This document shows positions 1 through 7,701 of a stretch of DNA of 64,000 nt, one piece after another. This DNA comes from Chryseobacterium gleum (GTDB taxonomy: Bacteria; Bacteroidota; Bacteroidia; Flavobacteriales; Schleiferiaceae): NCBI GenBank assembly GCA_945883565.1, contig CAMCXO010000004.1, forward strand, positions 62,001 to 126,000. The letters are read 5' to 3'. The notes below the pieces were generated by a model that worked only from the letters and a program-made list of their open reading frames with translations, did no database searches and was not told where the DNA came from. The position numbers and the translations under genes were made by a program. The first letter of the stretch is position 1. Each line of letters begins with the position of its first letter.

Positions 1-1
1 C

Positions 2-2629
2 CGGGTATTAACTGATACTTTACAACTCACCTTGGTTAATATCCCGAATTTACCGAACCATATTGTTTTGCTGCGCTGCCCCGGTCAAAACTTAAATTAC
101 CAGTTGCCCAACCCTTTACCCGGAACAACCTACACTTGGTCTAATACCTCTCTCACAGGCACTTCGGTTACTTTTACCCAAGATGGCAATTTTACTTTAT
201 ACGCCAGCAATGCTTGTGGAATAGATTCTACCCTTTACACCATTAGCGGTACTGCCACGGCTGTTCAGCCCAATTTAGGCCCCAATCGGGTGGTTTGCAG
301 CCGGGTTTGGCTCAATCCCAGGGTCTCTAACTACAACAGTATTTTATGGAGCAACGGCAGTACAGCCGATAGCATAAGGATTCTTAACGGCACCTATTGG
401 GTGCAGGTTAATACGGGCTGCGGGGTTTACAGCGATACAGTGGTTATTACTTCTCAAGCGCTTCCTGCCATAAACGTGCACGATACGTTGCGCCTTTGCA
501 GCGGACAAGCGGCCACTGCTGCCATGCCTTTTCGCTCTTTTGCTTCTTACCTATGGTCGAATGGCGATACCAATTTTAGCACCAGCTTTAATGTTCAAGG
601 CAGCCATTGGGCGCAAATGCAGGGACCATGCGATACCGTAACCGTAAACTTTTATGTTTTCGACGAAACCTTGCCCCAAAACCCACCCAATTTAGGACCT
701 TTTAATATTTGTTTGGGAGATACGGCTGTTGCCCAACTTCAAATTAATTGGCCCGAAAGCCAAATAAGCTGGAGCAATGGGCAATTAGGGAGAAATTTCT
801 CGACCACCCAAGCCGGAACTTACTCTTATACTTTAAACGGCATGTGCGGGAATTTGAATAGAACCTTTGTGGTTAATGTTGTTAACCCACCTGTTCAAGT
901 TTTGGCCGATACGGTATTCTTTTGTCCGGGAAACCAAGCCACCTTAGATGCGTCCTCTTCAAATGCCAGCACCTATTTATGGAACAATGGAAGCACCCAA
1001 AGCACCTTAACCACCCAATCTAGCGGCTGGCATTGGGTAAGCATGACCAATAATTGTGGCAGCACCATAGATTCCGTTTTCGTGGAAACCGATGTGGCCT
1101 TAAGCCCCATTTTTTTGGGAAACGACACCATAGTTTGTGGAAATCCAAACCTTATGCTCCATTCTGGTTTGAATGGCCCCTTCCAATACCTCTGGAGCAA
1201 TGGGGCCACCACACCTTCTATTCAAGTTCAACAAGGAGGCACCTATTGGGTGCAGGCCAGCAATTCTTGCGAAACAGTGGGCGATACCATTCAAATTAGC
1301 TTTCAAAATGCTCCTCAGCTTTTTTTGGCCAATGCCCTGCAGTTTTGTGTGGGCAGTACACTAAACGTAAGCGCCGCCTCGCCCGGAGCATCTTATTTAT
1401 GGAGTACCGGCGATGTTAGCCCGGTGGTTTCTCTCAATACCCCAGGCACTTACTGGGTACAAGTTAGCAATGCCTGCGGCAGTTTGGTGGATACATTCAA
1501 TTTAAACTTTGCCCCGCCTGTTATCATCAATTTGGGGCCCGATACTGCCATTTGCGAAGGCGATAGCCTGATAATAAACGCCGGAACCGGTTATGTAAGC
1601 CGTCAATGGTTCAATGGGCAAACCGGACAGTTCATAACAGTCAGAAATCCCGGTATATATTGGGTAGACGCCACCGGTTTTTGCAATACACGACGAGATA
1701 GCATAGTGGTAAGCCATATCGACACCCCCTTTTACAGCCTTGGGCACAACCAATTAATTTGCGCCCAAGGGGGGCAAACCGTTCTACATGGCCCTCCCGG
1801 CATGCGCAGCTATTTGTGGAGCGATGGTTCAACTGCCGACTCATTGGTGGTAAGTAACGGTGGAACCTATTGGCTCACCATAAGCAACCGCTGTTTTAGT
1901 TATACCGACACTTTGGAGGTTTTGGAAGAAGCCGTCCCCATAGTGTCTTTAGGCCGCGATACAACCCTTTGCCAAGGCGAAAGTCTTGAACTGGGCAGCA
2001 ATAGCCATTTGCTTGATTGGGAAGATGGCAGTCAGCAAACCCTTAGGCTCATTAACCAACCTGGCACCTATTGGGCCAGTTTTGCCAATACCTGTGGATT
2101 GTTTTCCGACACCTTGGTTGTAGACTACGTAGAACCACTTCTCTTGAATCCGATTGATACAGTGGTTTGTTTAAACGATACCGTTTTTATTGGTCTACCC
2201 GAATTGGGAGATAGTACCTGGTGGGCCGATGGATTAACTGCAAACCCTAGGCGCTTTACATCGCCTACCGAATTAGATTTCATGGTCCAAAATACCTGTG
2301 GAATCGAAACCTCTGCCTTAACCATAAACATGGTGGATTGCGAATGCGAGGTATATATACCCAATGCCTTCACTCCCGACCAGGATGGCCTTAACGACCA
2401 CTTTGAGGTTAAACAAGCTTGTGTTCTGGCCGCTTTTCACTTGTTCATTTACAACCGATGGGGACAATTGGTGTTCGAATCTTCCGATCCTGACTTTAAA
2501 TGGGATGGCACTTTTCAAGGTCAACTGTTGCCCCAAGGGGTGTACCAAACCGTGGTTCAAGTGGAAATTGAAACAGGAAACCTGAGGCGATTCCGCGAAT
2601 GGCAAAATTTACTGAACTTGCTGCGATGA
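2..2629 (+). CDS. T9SS type B sorting domain (CHU_C) repeat protein, 5'-truncated by window
   Basis: The reading frame is open to the left window edge, so the true N-terminus lies outside. About nine repeats of roughly 80-90 residues each carry the pattern 'YLWSNG.T...GTYWV...N.CG...DT', an all-beta PKD/Ig-like surface repeat. The last 95 residues form the gliding-motility-associated CHU_C domain, recognisable by 'VYIPNAFTPDQDGLNDHF', 'FIYNRWGQLVFES' and 'WDGTFQG..LPQGVY'. In the family this domain directs export by the type IX system and attachment or release at the cell surface, so a secreted adhesin-like role is inferred. Its stop overlaps the start codon of thiL as ATGA. Substrate or partner is unknown. 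Confidence 0.9.
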   Translation, partial: RVLTDTLQLTLVNIPNLPNHIVLLRCPGQNLNYQLPNPLPGTTYTWSNTSLTGTSVTFTQDGNFTLYASNACGIDSTLYTISGTATAVQPNLGPNRVVCSRVWLNPRVSNYNSILWSNGSTADSIRILNGTYWVQVNTGCGVYSDTVVITSQALPAINVHDTLRLCSGQAATAAMPFRSFASYLWSNGDTNFSTSFNVQGSHWAQMQGPCDTVTVNFYVFDETLPQNPPNLGPFNICLGDTAVAQLQINWPESQISWSNGQLGRNFSTTQAGTYSYTLNGMCGNLNRTFVVNVVNPPVQVLADTVFFCPGNQATLDASSSNASTYLWNNGSTQSTLTTQSSGWHWVSMTNNCGSTIDSVFVETDVALSPIFLGNDTIVCGNPNLMLHSGLNGPFQYLWSNGATTPSIQVQQGGTYWVQASNSCETVGDTIQISFQNAPQLFLANALQFCVGSTLNVSAASPGASYLWSTGDVSPVVSLNTPGTYWVQVSNACGSLVDTFNLNFAPPVIINLGPDTAICEGDSLIINAGTGYVSRQWFNGQTGQFITVRNPGIYWVDATGFCNTRRDSIVVSHIDTPFYSLGHNQLICAQGGQTVLHGPPGMRSYLWSDGSTADSLVVSNGGTYWLTISNRCFSYTDTLEVLEEAVPIVSLGRDTTLCQGESLELGSNSHLLDWEDGSQQTLRLINQPGTYWASFANTCGLFSDTLVVDYVEPLLLNPIDTVVCLNDTVFIGLPELGDSTWWADGLTANPRRFTSPTELDFMVQNTCGIETSALTINMVDCECEVYIPNAFTPDQDGLNDHFEVKQACVLAAFHLFIYNRWGQLVFESSDPDFKWDGTFQGQLLPQGVYQTVVQVEIETGNLRRFREWQNLLNLLR

Positions 2630-3663
2630 ATTCTAACCCTCTGCAACCCCTTAGTGACTTAGGTGAATTTGGTTTAATCGAGCGCCTGAGCAACAATTTT
2701 CCATTAACCAATAAAAGCAGCTTAATAGGAATTGGCGATGATGCAGCCTTGCTCGATTTCAAAAACAAGCAAGTTCTGGTCTCTACCGATATGCTGGTAG
2801 AAGGCATCCATTTCGACATCGCTTATACGCCTTTGAAATACTTGGGCTTCAAGGCCTGCACAGTAAATTTTAGCGACGTGGTGGCCATGGGCGGAAAACC
2901 CACCCAAATTCTGGTTAGCATGGCCTTAAGCAACCGATATACGGTACAAGCTATAGATGATTTGTATGAAGGAATTAAAAGAGCCTGCCTCGATTATGAG
3001 GTCGATCTTGTTGGTGGAGACACCACTTCATCTACCTCCGGACTCATACTAAACATCACCGTTTTGGGAGATGTTTACCTTGATCATGCCATTGGCCGGA
3101 ATGGTGCCAAGCCAAACGAGCTCTTGGTGGTTAGTGGCGATTTGGGCTCTGCTTTTATGGGGCTTCAAGTACTTGAACGAGAAAAAATGGTGTTTAAATC
3201 AACCGAAAACCAACCCGACCTTAGCCATTATTCCTATATTCTAAACCGTTTGCTAAAGCCCGAGGCCCGATTTAATATTTTAGAAACTTTTAAAAAAATA
3301 GATTTACTGCCCACTTCCATGATTGATATCTCGGATGGTTTATCATCAGAAGCCTTGCACTTGTCTCAAAAATCTAATGTCGGCATGGTTATTTATGAAG
3401 AGAAATTGCCCATTGCCGAAGAAACTTTTATGGCTTGCGAAGAGTTTCGGTTAAATGCCAGTACCATTGCCTTAAACGGAGGTGAAGATTACGAACTCTT
3501 GTTTACCATCCCTTTAAGCGAAAAAGACAAAGTGAAAGACCACCCATTCTTCACCATTATTGGGCATACGAAAGAAGCCGAAAAGGGAAACATTTTCGTT
3601 ACCAACGTTGGACAACAACTCGAGCTTATTGCTCAAGGCTGGAATTCGTTTCAAAACAAATAG
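2626..3663 (+). CDS. thiL: Thiamine-monophosphate kinase ThiL
   Basis: Phosphorylates thiamine monophosphate to the cofactor thiamine diphosphate with ATP, in the cytoplasm. The AIR-synthase/selD-like N-domain shows the ThiL signatures GIGDDAALL (about residues 34-42), STDMLVEGIHFD (about 53-64) and VGGDTTSS (about 132-139); ISDGLSSEAL and the GGEDYELLF motif follow in the C-domain. I chose ATG 2626, which makes a 4-bp ATGA overlap with the preceding stop and begins just ahead of the conserved 'LGEFGLIERL'; an in-frame ATG at 2599 would add nine residues. Length, 345 residues, is normal. Coupling to a CHU_C adhesin looks like chance gene packing and not a pathway link. Confidence 0.95.
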   Translation: MNSNPLQPLSDLGEFGLIERLSNNFPLTNKSSLIGIGDDAALLDFKNKQVLVSTDMLVEGIHFDIAYTPLKYLGFKACTVNFSDVVAMGGKPTQILVSMALSNRYTVQAIDDLYEGIKRACLDYEVDLVGGDTTSSTSGLILNITVLGDVYLDHAIGRNGAKPNELLVVSGDLGSAFMGLQVLEREKMVFKSTENQPDLSHYSYILNRLLKPEARFNILETFKKIDLLPTSMIDISDGLSSEALHLSQKSNVGMVIYEEKLPIAEETFMACEEFRLNASTIALNGGEDYELLFTIPLSEKDKVKDHPFFTIIGHTKEAEKGNIFVTNVGQQLELIAQGWNSFQNK

Positions 3664-3685
3664 CCATTTTTCAGGTTAAATACCT

Positions 3686-4258
3686 ATGACCTTTCCCTTA
3701 AACATCCTTGTGGTTTCGGGCGCCAGCCGCAGCGGAAGCTACTCATTTAAAGTGGCCGAGTATTTAGAACAAGAACTCCGAAATACAGAAAATGTCGCCA
3801 CCGACTTTATAAATGTGCACCTATTATCTCTCCCTCTTTACTGCCCTTCCAGCGAACGTTCCGACGATTTAAACAAATTGGTGGCTCAATTAAGCGAGAA
3901 ATTTAATCAAGCACATGCCATCGTATTGGTAAGTCCCGAATACAATGGTGGTATAGCAGGATCGCTCAAAAATCTGCTCGACTACTTCAGAAAAGAATAT
4001 GAACGCAAGCCAATTGGGGTAGTAAGCGTAAGCAGCGGAACCTTTGGCGGGTTAAATGCCCTGCATCAACTTATCGCCTTTACCAGTTATGTAGGCGCCT
4101 TCCTTTCCAATACACGCCTAACTGTAAGCGAGGTTGAAAAGGTGTTTCAAGCAGAAGACTCGGTGCCTGCCGAACGATTTGCCCGCAATGCCAAAAAGTT
4201 TTGCCAAGATTTGGTTTGGCTTACCCAAGCCATTCAAGCCAAAAAAACACAGGCTTAA
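3686..4258 (+). CDS. NADPH-dependent FMN reductase family protein
   Basis: Flavodoxin-like fold of the NAD(P)H-dependent FMN reductase family (azoreductase/chromate reductase type). The N-terminal 'VVSGASRSGSYSFKVAEYL' is the phosphate-binding loop for FMN, and 'VSPEYNGGIAGSLKNLLDYF' (about residues 85-104) is the diagnostic second motif. At 190 residues it has the usual length. The physiological electron acceptor cannot be read from sequence. It starts 22 bp after thiL on the same strand and may be co-transcribed with it. Confidence 0.9.
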   Translation: MTFPLNILVVSGASRSGSYSFKVAEYLEQELRNTENVATDFINVHLLSLPLYCPSSERSDDLNKLVAQLSEKFNQAHAIVLVSPEYNGGIAGSLKNLLDYFRKEYERKPIGVVSVSSGTFGGLNALHQLIAFTSYVGAFLSNTRLTVSEVEKVFQAEDSVPAERFARNAKKFCQDLVWLTQAIQAKKTQA

Positions 4259-4345
4259 CCGCCATTTCCTTCCTTTATAATACCAAGCGAGGGTTCGTTT
4301 TTTTATGTATGCCTGCTCTAAGGCTTTGTTTACTTTTGGCCCACC

Positions 4346-5296
4346 ATGATGCGCTGCCTGTTTCAAAAGAACAACGAACTCCTGCACACCAAAGATCCAG
4401 CAGAATTGTATGCCATTTCGAGCGACGATTTTGTTTGGATTGACCTTTACAATGCCGGTACCGAAGAGCAGCACATAATAGAAGAGAAATTCCAAATAGA
4501 ACTCTTTACCAGGCAGGAAGCCGAAGAAATAGAAAGCTCTTCTAAATACGCCGAAATAGGAGGCGAAATAAACATCAACTCCAACTTTTTGGTCAAAACA
4601 GCCGATAGTTACCGAAACGAGCCTGTTTCCTTTATTCTGCGCGAAGACCTGCTGATTACCCAGCGAAATGTGGAGCTCAAAACCTTCGACGATATGCACC
4701 GAAGGCTAAAGCCAAAAGCGGCCAACGAAAACACAAACTACCAGATTTTCCTCGGTCTTTTCGAAACCCGAATTGATTTCGATGCCGACTTCCTTGAAAG
4801 CATAGCCCGGGATATTGCCGAAATTAGCCGCGAATTGGCCCTTGACCACAACCTCGACGAAGAAATGCTTATTCGCATAAACCGCTTGCAGGAAGTTACC
4901 ATGCTTATTCGCGAAAACATTGTTGATAAACAACGCATTATTTCGAGCATATTAAAAAGCACTCTCTTTCCACAAAACGATTTCGCCAAACTGCGTGTTA
5001 TGATGAAAGACGTGAGTTCGTTGCTTGAGCACACTCAATTCAATTTTGAACGTCTGGAATACCTCCAAAACACTTTTCTAGGCCTCCTCGATATTGAACA
5101 GAGTAAAATCATCAAAATATTTACGGTAGTTACTGTAGTATTCATGCCCCCGACGCTCATTGCCAGTTTATATGGCATGAATTTCAGGGTAATGCCTGAA
5201 CTAAATTGGTCGCTTGGCTATCCTTTTGCCTTGATTTTAATGGTGCTGTCAAGTGGGCTAACTCTTCTGTATTTCAAACGCAATAAGTGGCTCTAG
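4346..5296 (+). CDS. corA: CorA-family magnesium/divalent cation transporter
   Basis: Inner-membrane pentameric channel for Mg2+ (or Co2+/Ni2+/Zn2+ in relatives). A long acidic, helical cytoplasmic N-domain is followed by two C-terminal membrane helices (about residues 254-276 and 291-308). The invariant pore motif GMN, here YGMNF, is at 277-279. The C-terminus 'FKRNKWL' is typical of the family. Two adjacent ATGs (4346, 4349) are possible starts; I kept the first. The 3' end overlaps the opposite-strand TOTE remnant by 23 bp and marks the left border between core genes and the island. Confidence 0.93.
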   Translation: MMRCLFQKNNELLHTKDPAELYAISSDDFVWIDLYNAGTEEQHIIEEKFQIELFTRQEAEEIESSSKYAEIGGEININSNFLVKTADSYRNEPVSFILREDLLITQRNVELKTFDDMHRRLKPKAANENTNYQIFLGLFETRIDFDADFLESIARDIAEISRELALDHNLDEEMLIRINRLQEVTMLIRENIVDKQRIISSILKSTLFPQNDFAKLRVMMKDVSSLLEHTQFNFERLEYLQNTFLGLLDIEQSKIIKIFTVVTVVFMPPTLIASLYGMNFRVMPELNWSLGYPFALILMVLSSGLTLLYFKRNKWL

Positions 5297-5633
5297 CCGA
5301 ATCTTCTGCTGTTTTTTGGATTCGAATTTTGGGCGCCTCAATCGCTGGCGAGGGGCTCCCTACTTTTTGCAGTAAGGGATAAATTCCAATATGGTGAAAA
5401 CCATCTAAATGCCTTTGAATTTGTTCATCAGTTAGTTTGAAATAAGATTTCTCGGTGAAATTCTGAAATGTACCTCCAATCATTTTATGTGCCCGAAGAC
5501 GATACGGGTCATAAAAATAGGCTGGCATATAGCCCGATTTGCTTCCTTTCTCCCAACGAACTGCAAACACATCTTCACGCCCTTTGAAGAGGGAGCGGAG
5601 GATTTTAGCTTGTTCAGAATAAAAATAATTCAT
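5274..5633 (-). pseudogene. N-terminal fragment of a TOTE-type archaeo-eukaryotic primase protein
   Basis: Residues 1-89 ('LRSLFKGREDVFAVRWE', 'GGTFQNF', 'YFKLTDEQIQRHL', 'IGIYPLLQ') match the N-terminus of primase-like proteins of TOTE conflict systems as I remember them. In full proteins a strand ending 'ADFD' of the active site follows 'YPLLQ'. Here the sequence becomes unrelated at about position 5366 ('KVGSPSPAIEAPK') and stops after 30 more residues, so the catalytic core is absent. The tail overlaps the corA 3' end. I interpret it as a deletion remnant of a mobile conflict system; an expressed 119-residue peptide is unlikely to be active. Confidence 0.7.
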
Positions 5634-5681
5634 AAAATATCAAATACATTACTAATCTATAACCATTTGAAGTCAATTACA

Positions 5682-5810
5682 TTATTTTTCAATTCTTTTT
5701 AGAGAATCTGTATAACATACAATTGCTAAACTTTCTTTTGCTCGGCTACAAGCGACATAAAACAACCTTATTGTTCTATCAATTCCAGTTTCTTTTCCCT
5801 TCGGGGCCAT
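5682..5810 (-). pseudogene. C-terminal tail of a UvrD/Rep-like helicase (remnant)
   Basis: A 42-codon open stretch encodes 'TGIDRTIRLFYVACSRAKES' and then 'LAIVCYTDSLKRIEK' before a stop. 'RLFYVACSRAK' is superfamily 1 helicase motif VI (UvrD/PcrA, also GajB-type defence helicases), which lies near the C-terminus of those proteins. The rest of the gene is missing: immediately upstream on this strand lies the hairpin repeat at 5811-5883 and then a broken transposase. It sits 49 bp upstream of the TOTE remnant on the same strand, so both may come from one deleted defence locus. Confidence 0.6.
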
Positions 5811-5883
5811 AAGGGGAAGCCCTGAAAGGGCTGCATATCTTAACATAGGGTGTAATAGCCCTATGAAGTGGCAAAGCCACGAA
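5811..5883. repeat. Triple-hairpin interspersed repeat
   Basis: Three consecutive perfect short palindromes lie within about 65 bp: GCCCTGAAAGGGC (5819-5831), CATAGGG...CCCTATG (5844-5865) and GTGGCAAAGCCAC (5868-5880). The arrangement resembles REP-like repeats scattered through many Bacteroidota genomes. It separates the helicase tail from the transposase remnant and probably marks the junction. Confidence 0.6.
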
Positions 5884-5924
5884 ACACAAGACGTGAAAGG
5901 GCGAAATTGTGAATGGTGTTATCA

Positions 5925-6233
5925 TTCATCTACATCGTACTTCAAAAACAGACGATCATCGAAGCAATTGGAGCAGTATTCTATAAGCTATCTAACGCTG
6001 CTTATGTTGTTTAAATAACCCACCAAAAGAATCTTAAAAAACACCACGGGGTCAATGCTCTTTTGCCCTTCCGACCCAAAGTAATGAGCGGTTTCTTTAC
6101 GCAGGAAACCCCAGTCAAACAAGCCCGATAATCGTCTATAATAATTATCACTAGGCACCAAACTCTCTAACGAGATTTGATACATTAATTTAGGTACTAA
6201 ATCCTTTTCTCCTTGCATACCCAAAGGTAGCAA
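5925..6233 (-). pseudogene. IS1182-like transposase N-terminus, broken by nonsense codons
   Basis: The first 81 residues match the DUF772-type N-terminal domain of IS1182-family transposases: 'YQISLESLVPSDNYYRRL', 'FDWGFLRKETAHYFG', 'SIDPVVFFKILLVGYLNNI'. A TAG at 5988-5990 interrupts what continues in frame as 'LIEYCSNCFDDRLFLKYDVDE', the expected next segment of the family, before a TGA at 5922-5924. The DDE catalytic core is absent. No terminal inverted repeats were recognised. It is a dead insertion sequence at the left end of the island. Confidence 0.8.
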
Positions 6234-6339
6234 AAAAGAATTAAAAACACAAATTAACTATTGATATACAAGCAATTAGACTCCATTTTTAGAAAACTGT
6301 ACAATCAGAAATTATCTATTAAGCTTACACCATTCGAGT

Positions 6340-6394
6340 TGTGCAACAGGCACGGCTGTTATAAGTAGTGCGTTTCGTGTACTTTAAAAAACGT
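6340..6394. other. Possible degraded cassette recombination site downstream of the toxin
   Basis: Contains GTTGTGCAAC (self-complementary) and CTGTTATAAG. Read on the minus strand after the toxin stop, this gives TTATAACAGC, similar to CCATAACAGC at the 3' end of the 25.3-26.5 kb unit. No matching 7-mer was found upstream of the antitoxin, so assignment is weak. Confidence 0.3.
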
Positions 6395-6709
6395 TCAATA
6401 ACCTAATGGCTCTCTGCTTGTGTGTCGAACTCTTAATATTCGAATTTCCTGGGAATCATAATCTATCTGATATGTAACCCGATAACTAAATACAATAAAT
6501 GCACGATAATCGTCGCTTATTGGCAATCTCAATTTATCCGCTTCACAAATCAGTGGATTCTTCTGTATGACTTTAATTCGATCCAATATTCCTTTCTTTA
6601 CAATCTTTGGAGCTTGAACACTTTGCTCTTCGAGATAATTTAAAATGTCTTTGAATTGCTCAAAGGCAAGAATGTCCCAGACTACCTTGAGCTGAGAGGA
6701 TTTCACCAT
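6395..6709 (-). CDS. RelE/ParE-family toxin
   Basis: 104 residues with the RelE/ParE fold pattern: N-terminal helices ('AFEQFKDILNYLEEQS'), a central 'KLRLPISDDYRAFIVFSYRVTYQID', and the characteristic C-terminal beta-strand motif 'IRILRVRHTSREPLGY'. Family members are either ribosome-dependent mRNA interferases or gyrase poisons; the ending RVRHTSREPL is commonest in the ParE branch. The gene overlaps the 3' end of the upstream antitoxin by 7 bp, the usual coupled arrangement. The 3' flank contains a possible cassette-type core (see 6340-6394). Confidence 0.85.
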   Translation of the reverse strand: MVKSSQLKVVWDILAFEQFKDILNYLEEQSVQAPKIVKKGILDRIKVIQKNPLICEADKLRLPISDDYRAFIVFSYRVTYQIDYDSQEIRILRVRHTSREPLGY

Positions 6710-6939
6710 TTTGATAATTCCTTGGTCACTTGTTCATTTGAAATTGAAGTTCCTTGTTCAATCCTTTGAATAGCGTCGTCAAGTTCTTTATTATATTCTT
6801 CAGCGGTAATTCTTAAACTCTGGGATTCCGTTTCCACATTTAGAAAACTCTTAATCATTTCCAATACAAGCGTCTGCTGTCTGGGTGAAAGCATTGGTAA
6901 ATAATCAATTACCTGATTCTTTATTTTTGAAGTTCTCAT
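6703..6939 (-). CDS. Antitoxin of the ParE-like pair
   Basis: 78-residue, charged, mostly helical protein directly upstream of and overlapping the ParE-like toxin. There is no classic HTH or ribbon-helix-helix that I can assign; the C-terminal half 'EEYNKELDDAIQRIEQGTSISNEQVTKELSKW' is the pattern of small antitoxins that wrap a RelE/ParE partner. Function is assigned from operon position and size. The upstream region is interrupted 70 bp away by a fragment copied from the TonB-like gene at 17.6 kb. Confidence 0.75.
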   Translation of the reverse strand: MRTSKIKNQVIDYLPMLSPRQQTLVLEMIKSFLNVETESQSLRITAEEYNKELDDAIQRIEQGTSISNEQVTKELSKW

Positions 6940-7010
6940 ATTATTATCATAAAACTTTACTACAAATTTACTAAATTCTGTCGTCTATTCATACTTTACT
7001 GAGCATTGAA

Positions 7011-7096
7011 CGAGTCGGTCGCTTTATCAAATAATGGCTTTTGGTCGACTGAAGAGTAGTTATAAGTGTCCGAAGTTGCATTTGGATCAATTGGAA
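7011..7096 (-). pseudogene. 86-bp fragment of a TonB-like gene, copy of 17612-17697
   Basis: Differs from 17612-17697 at two positions (G/A and A/C) by direct reading, in the same orientation, and corresponds to the N-terminal 'PNATSDTYNYSSVDQKP' part of the small TonB-domain protein. No other part of that gene is here. The copy ends abruptly at 7096, where the repeat block shared with 25018 begins. This is recombination debris and not a gene. Confidence 0.9.
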
Positions 7097-7172
7097 TGGT
7101 TCACTTTCGTTCAGCTCATTGTATTCATACCTACAGAGATTCTTATCCCCGTTTTTCCTTATCGCTCACCAC
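7097..7172. repeat. 76-bp block shared with 25018-25093
   Basis: Matches 25018-25093 with one visible mismatch (CTACAG against CGACAG), in the same orientation. The left neighbours differ completely (a TonB-gene fragment here, a group II intron remnant there), so the edge TGGTTCAC is a true junction. Both copies lie about 130-170 bp left of a 120-bp palindromic element. No coding function was recognised. Confidence 0.9.
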
Positions 7173-7338
7173 CCTGTGGTTTCCCAACAACGCAGCATGA
7201 TGCGGTTTGCTCACTACGCTTGACCTTCGTAAGCGAGAGACCATTACAATTCCTCCTAAGAGATATTGACTCACATGTACTTTATAGCACTCCCTTTCAT
7301 TGTTCCCTTGGAAAGAGATTCAAGACACACCACGGTTT
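7173..7338. other. Non-coding accessory spacer
   Basis: Between the 76-bp shared block and element A I see no supportable gene. A long plus-strand open frame runs through 7034-7678, but it is built from pieces of other elements and shows no protein family. Confidence 0.6.
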
Positions 7339-7458
7339 GCAGCTACCCGAAGGTGGTGATTTAGAAGCACTTCACTGTCAACCTGCACAAAAGTTTGATA
7401 GGAGCACGCAGCTTCAATTTTGCACGTCACCGCCAATTGAGGCAACACGTTGTTGGCA
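7339..7458 (-). repeat. attC-like palindromic element A (120 bp)
   Basis: Starts GCAGCTACCCGAAGG and ends GTTGGCA on the plus strand. Outer arms pair imperfectly (GCAGCTACCC...GGTGGTGA with TCACCGCC...GGCAGC just outside). Same length and same conserved ends as elements at 16376 and 25226; the first about 85 bp are clearly homologous to the 25226 copy. The variable 7-mer GTTGGCA occupies the position expected of an integron core site. No intact cassette gene adjoins it. Confidence 0.7.
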
Positions 7459-7616
7459 GCTGGTGTTCTGTCTGTCCGTCCTTGTAAACCATTGTATGTG
7501 TAGGGTTTCCGTGTCATTCTCCGTTTACTTTTTTTGTCTTTCTGTGTCGGGTTGTGTGTTGCGTTTTTTATTTTTTTTGAAGGGTCGGGAAATTTTTTTA
7601 AAAACAATTTTGTACT

Positions 7617-7701
7617 GCGTTGGCTTTGCAAGCTCTTTGACAAAGCTTTGGTTGGGCGTAGGCTCGTGCGGCTTTTAAATGTGCTTGCAAATAGCGTGGG
7701 C
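7617..7701. repeat. Inverted repeat at the 3' end of hsdR
   Basis: GGCTTTGCAAGC (7622-7633) pairs with GCTTGCAAATAGC (7683-7695) around a 49-nt spacer, directly after the hsdR stop. It contains GCGTTGG, also seen in hairpins at 17.8 and 24.5 kb. It could be a terminator-like structure or a degraded cassette site; no 7-mer core pair was found. Confidence 0.45.

Noticed and set aside
7034-7678. 214-codon plus-strand protein
   Set aside because: It runs through a copied gene fragment (antisense), a shared block and a palindromic element; no independent protein signal.
7617-7701. Fourth 120-bp-type element after hsdR
   Set aside because: A hairpin exists, but it lacks the GCAGCTACCC end, the CCGCCA arm and a matching 7-mer pair.
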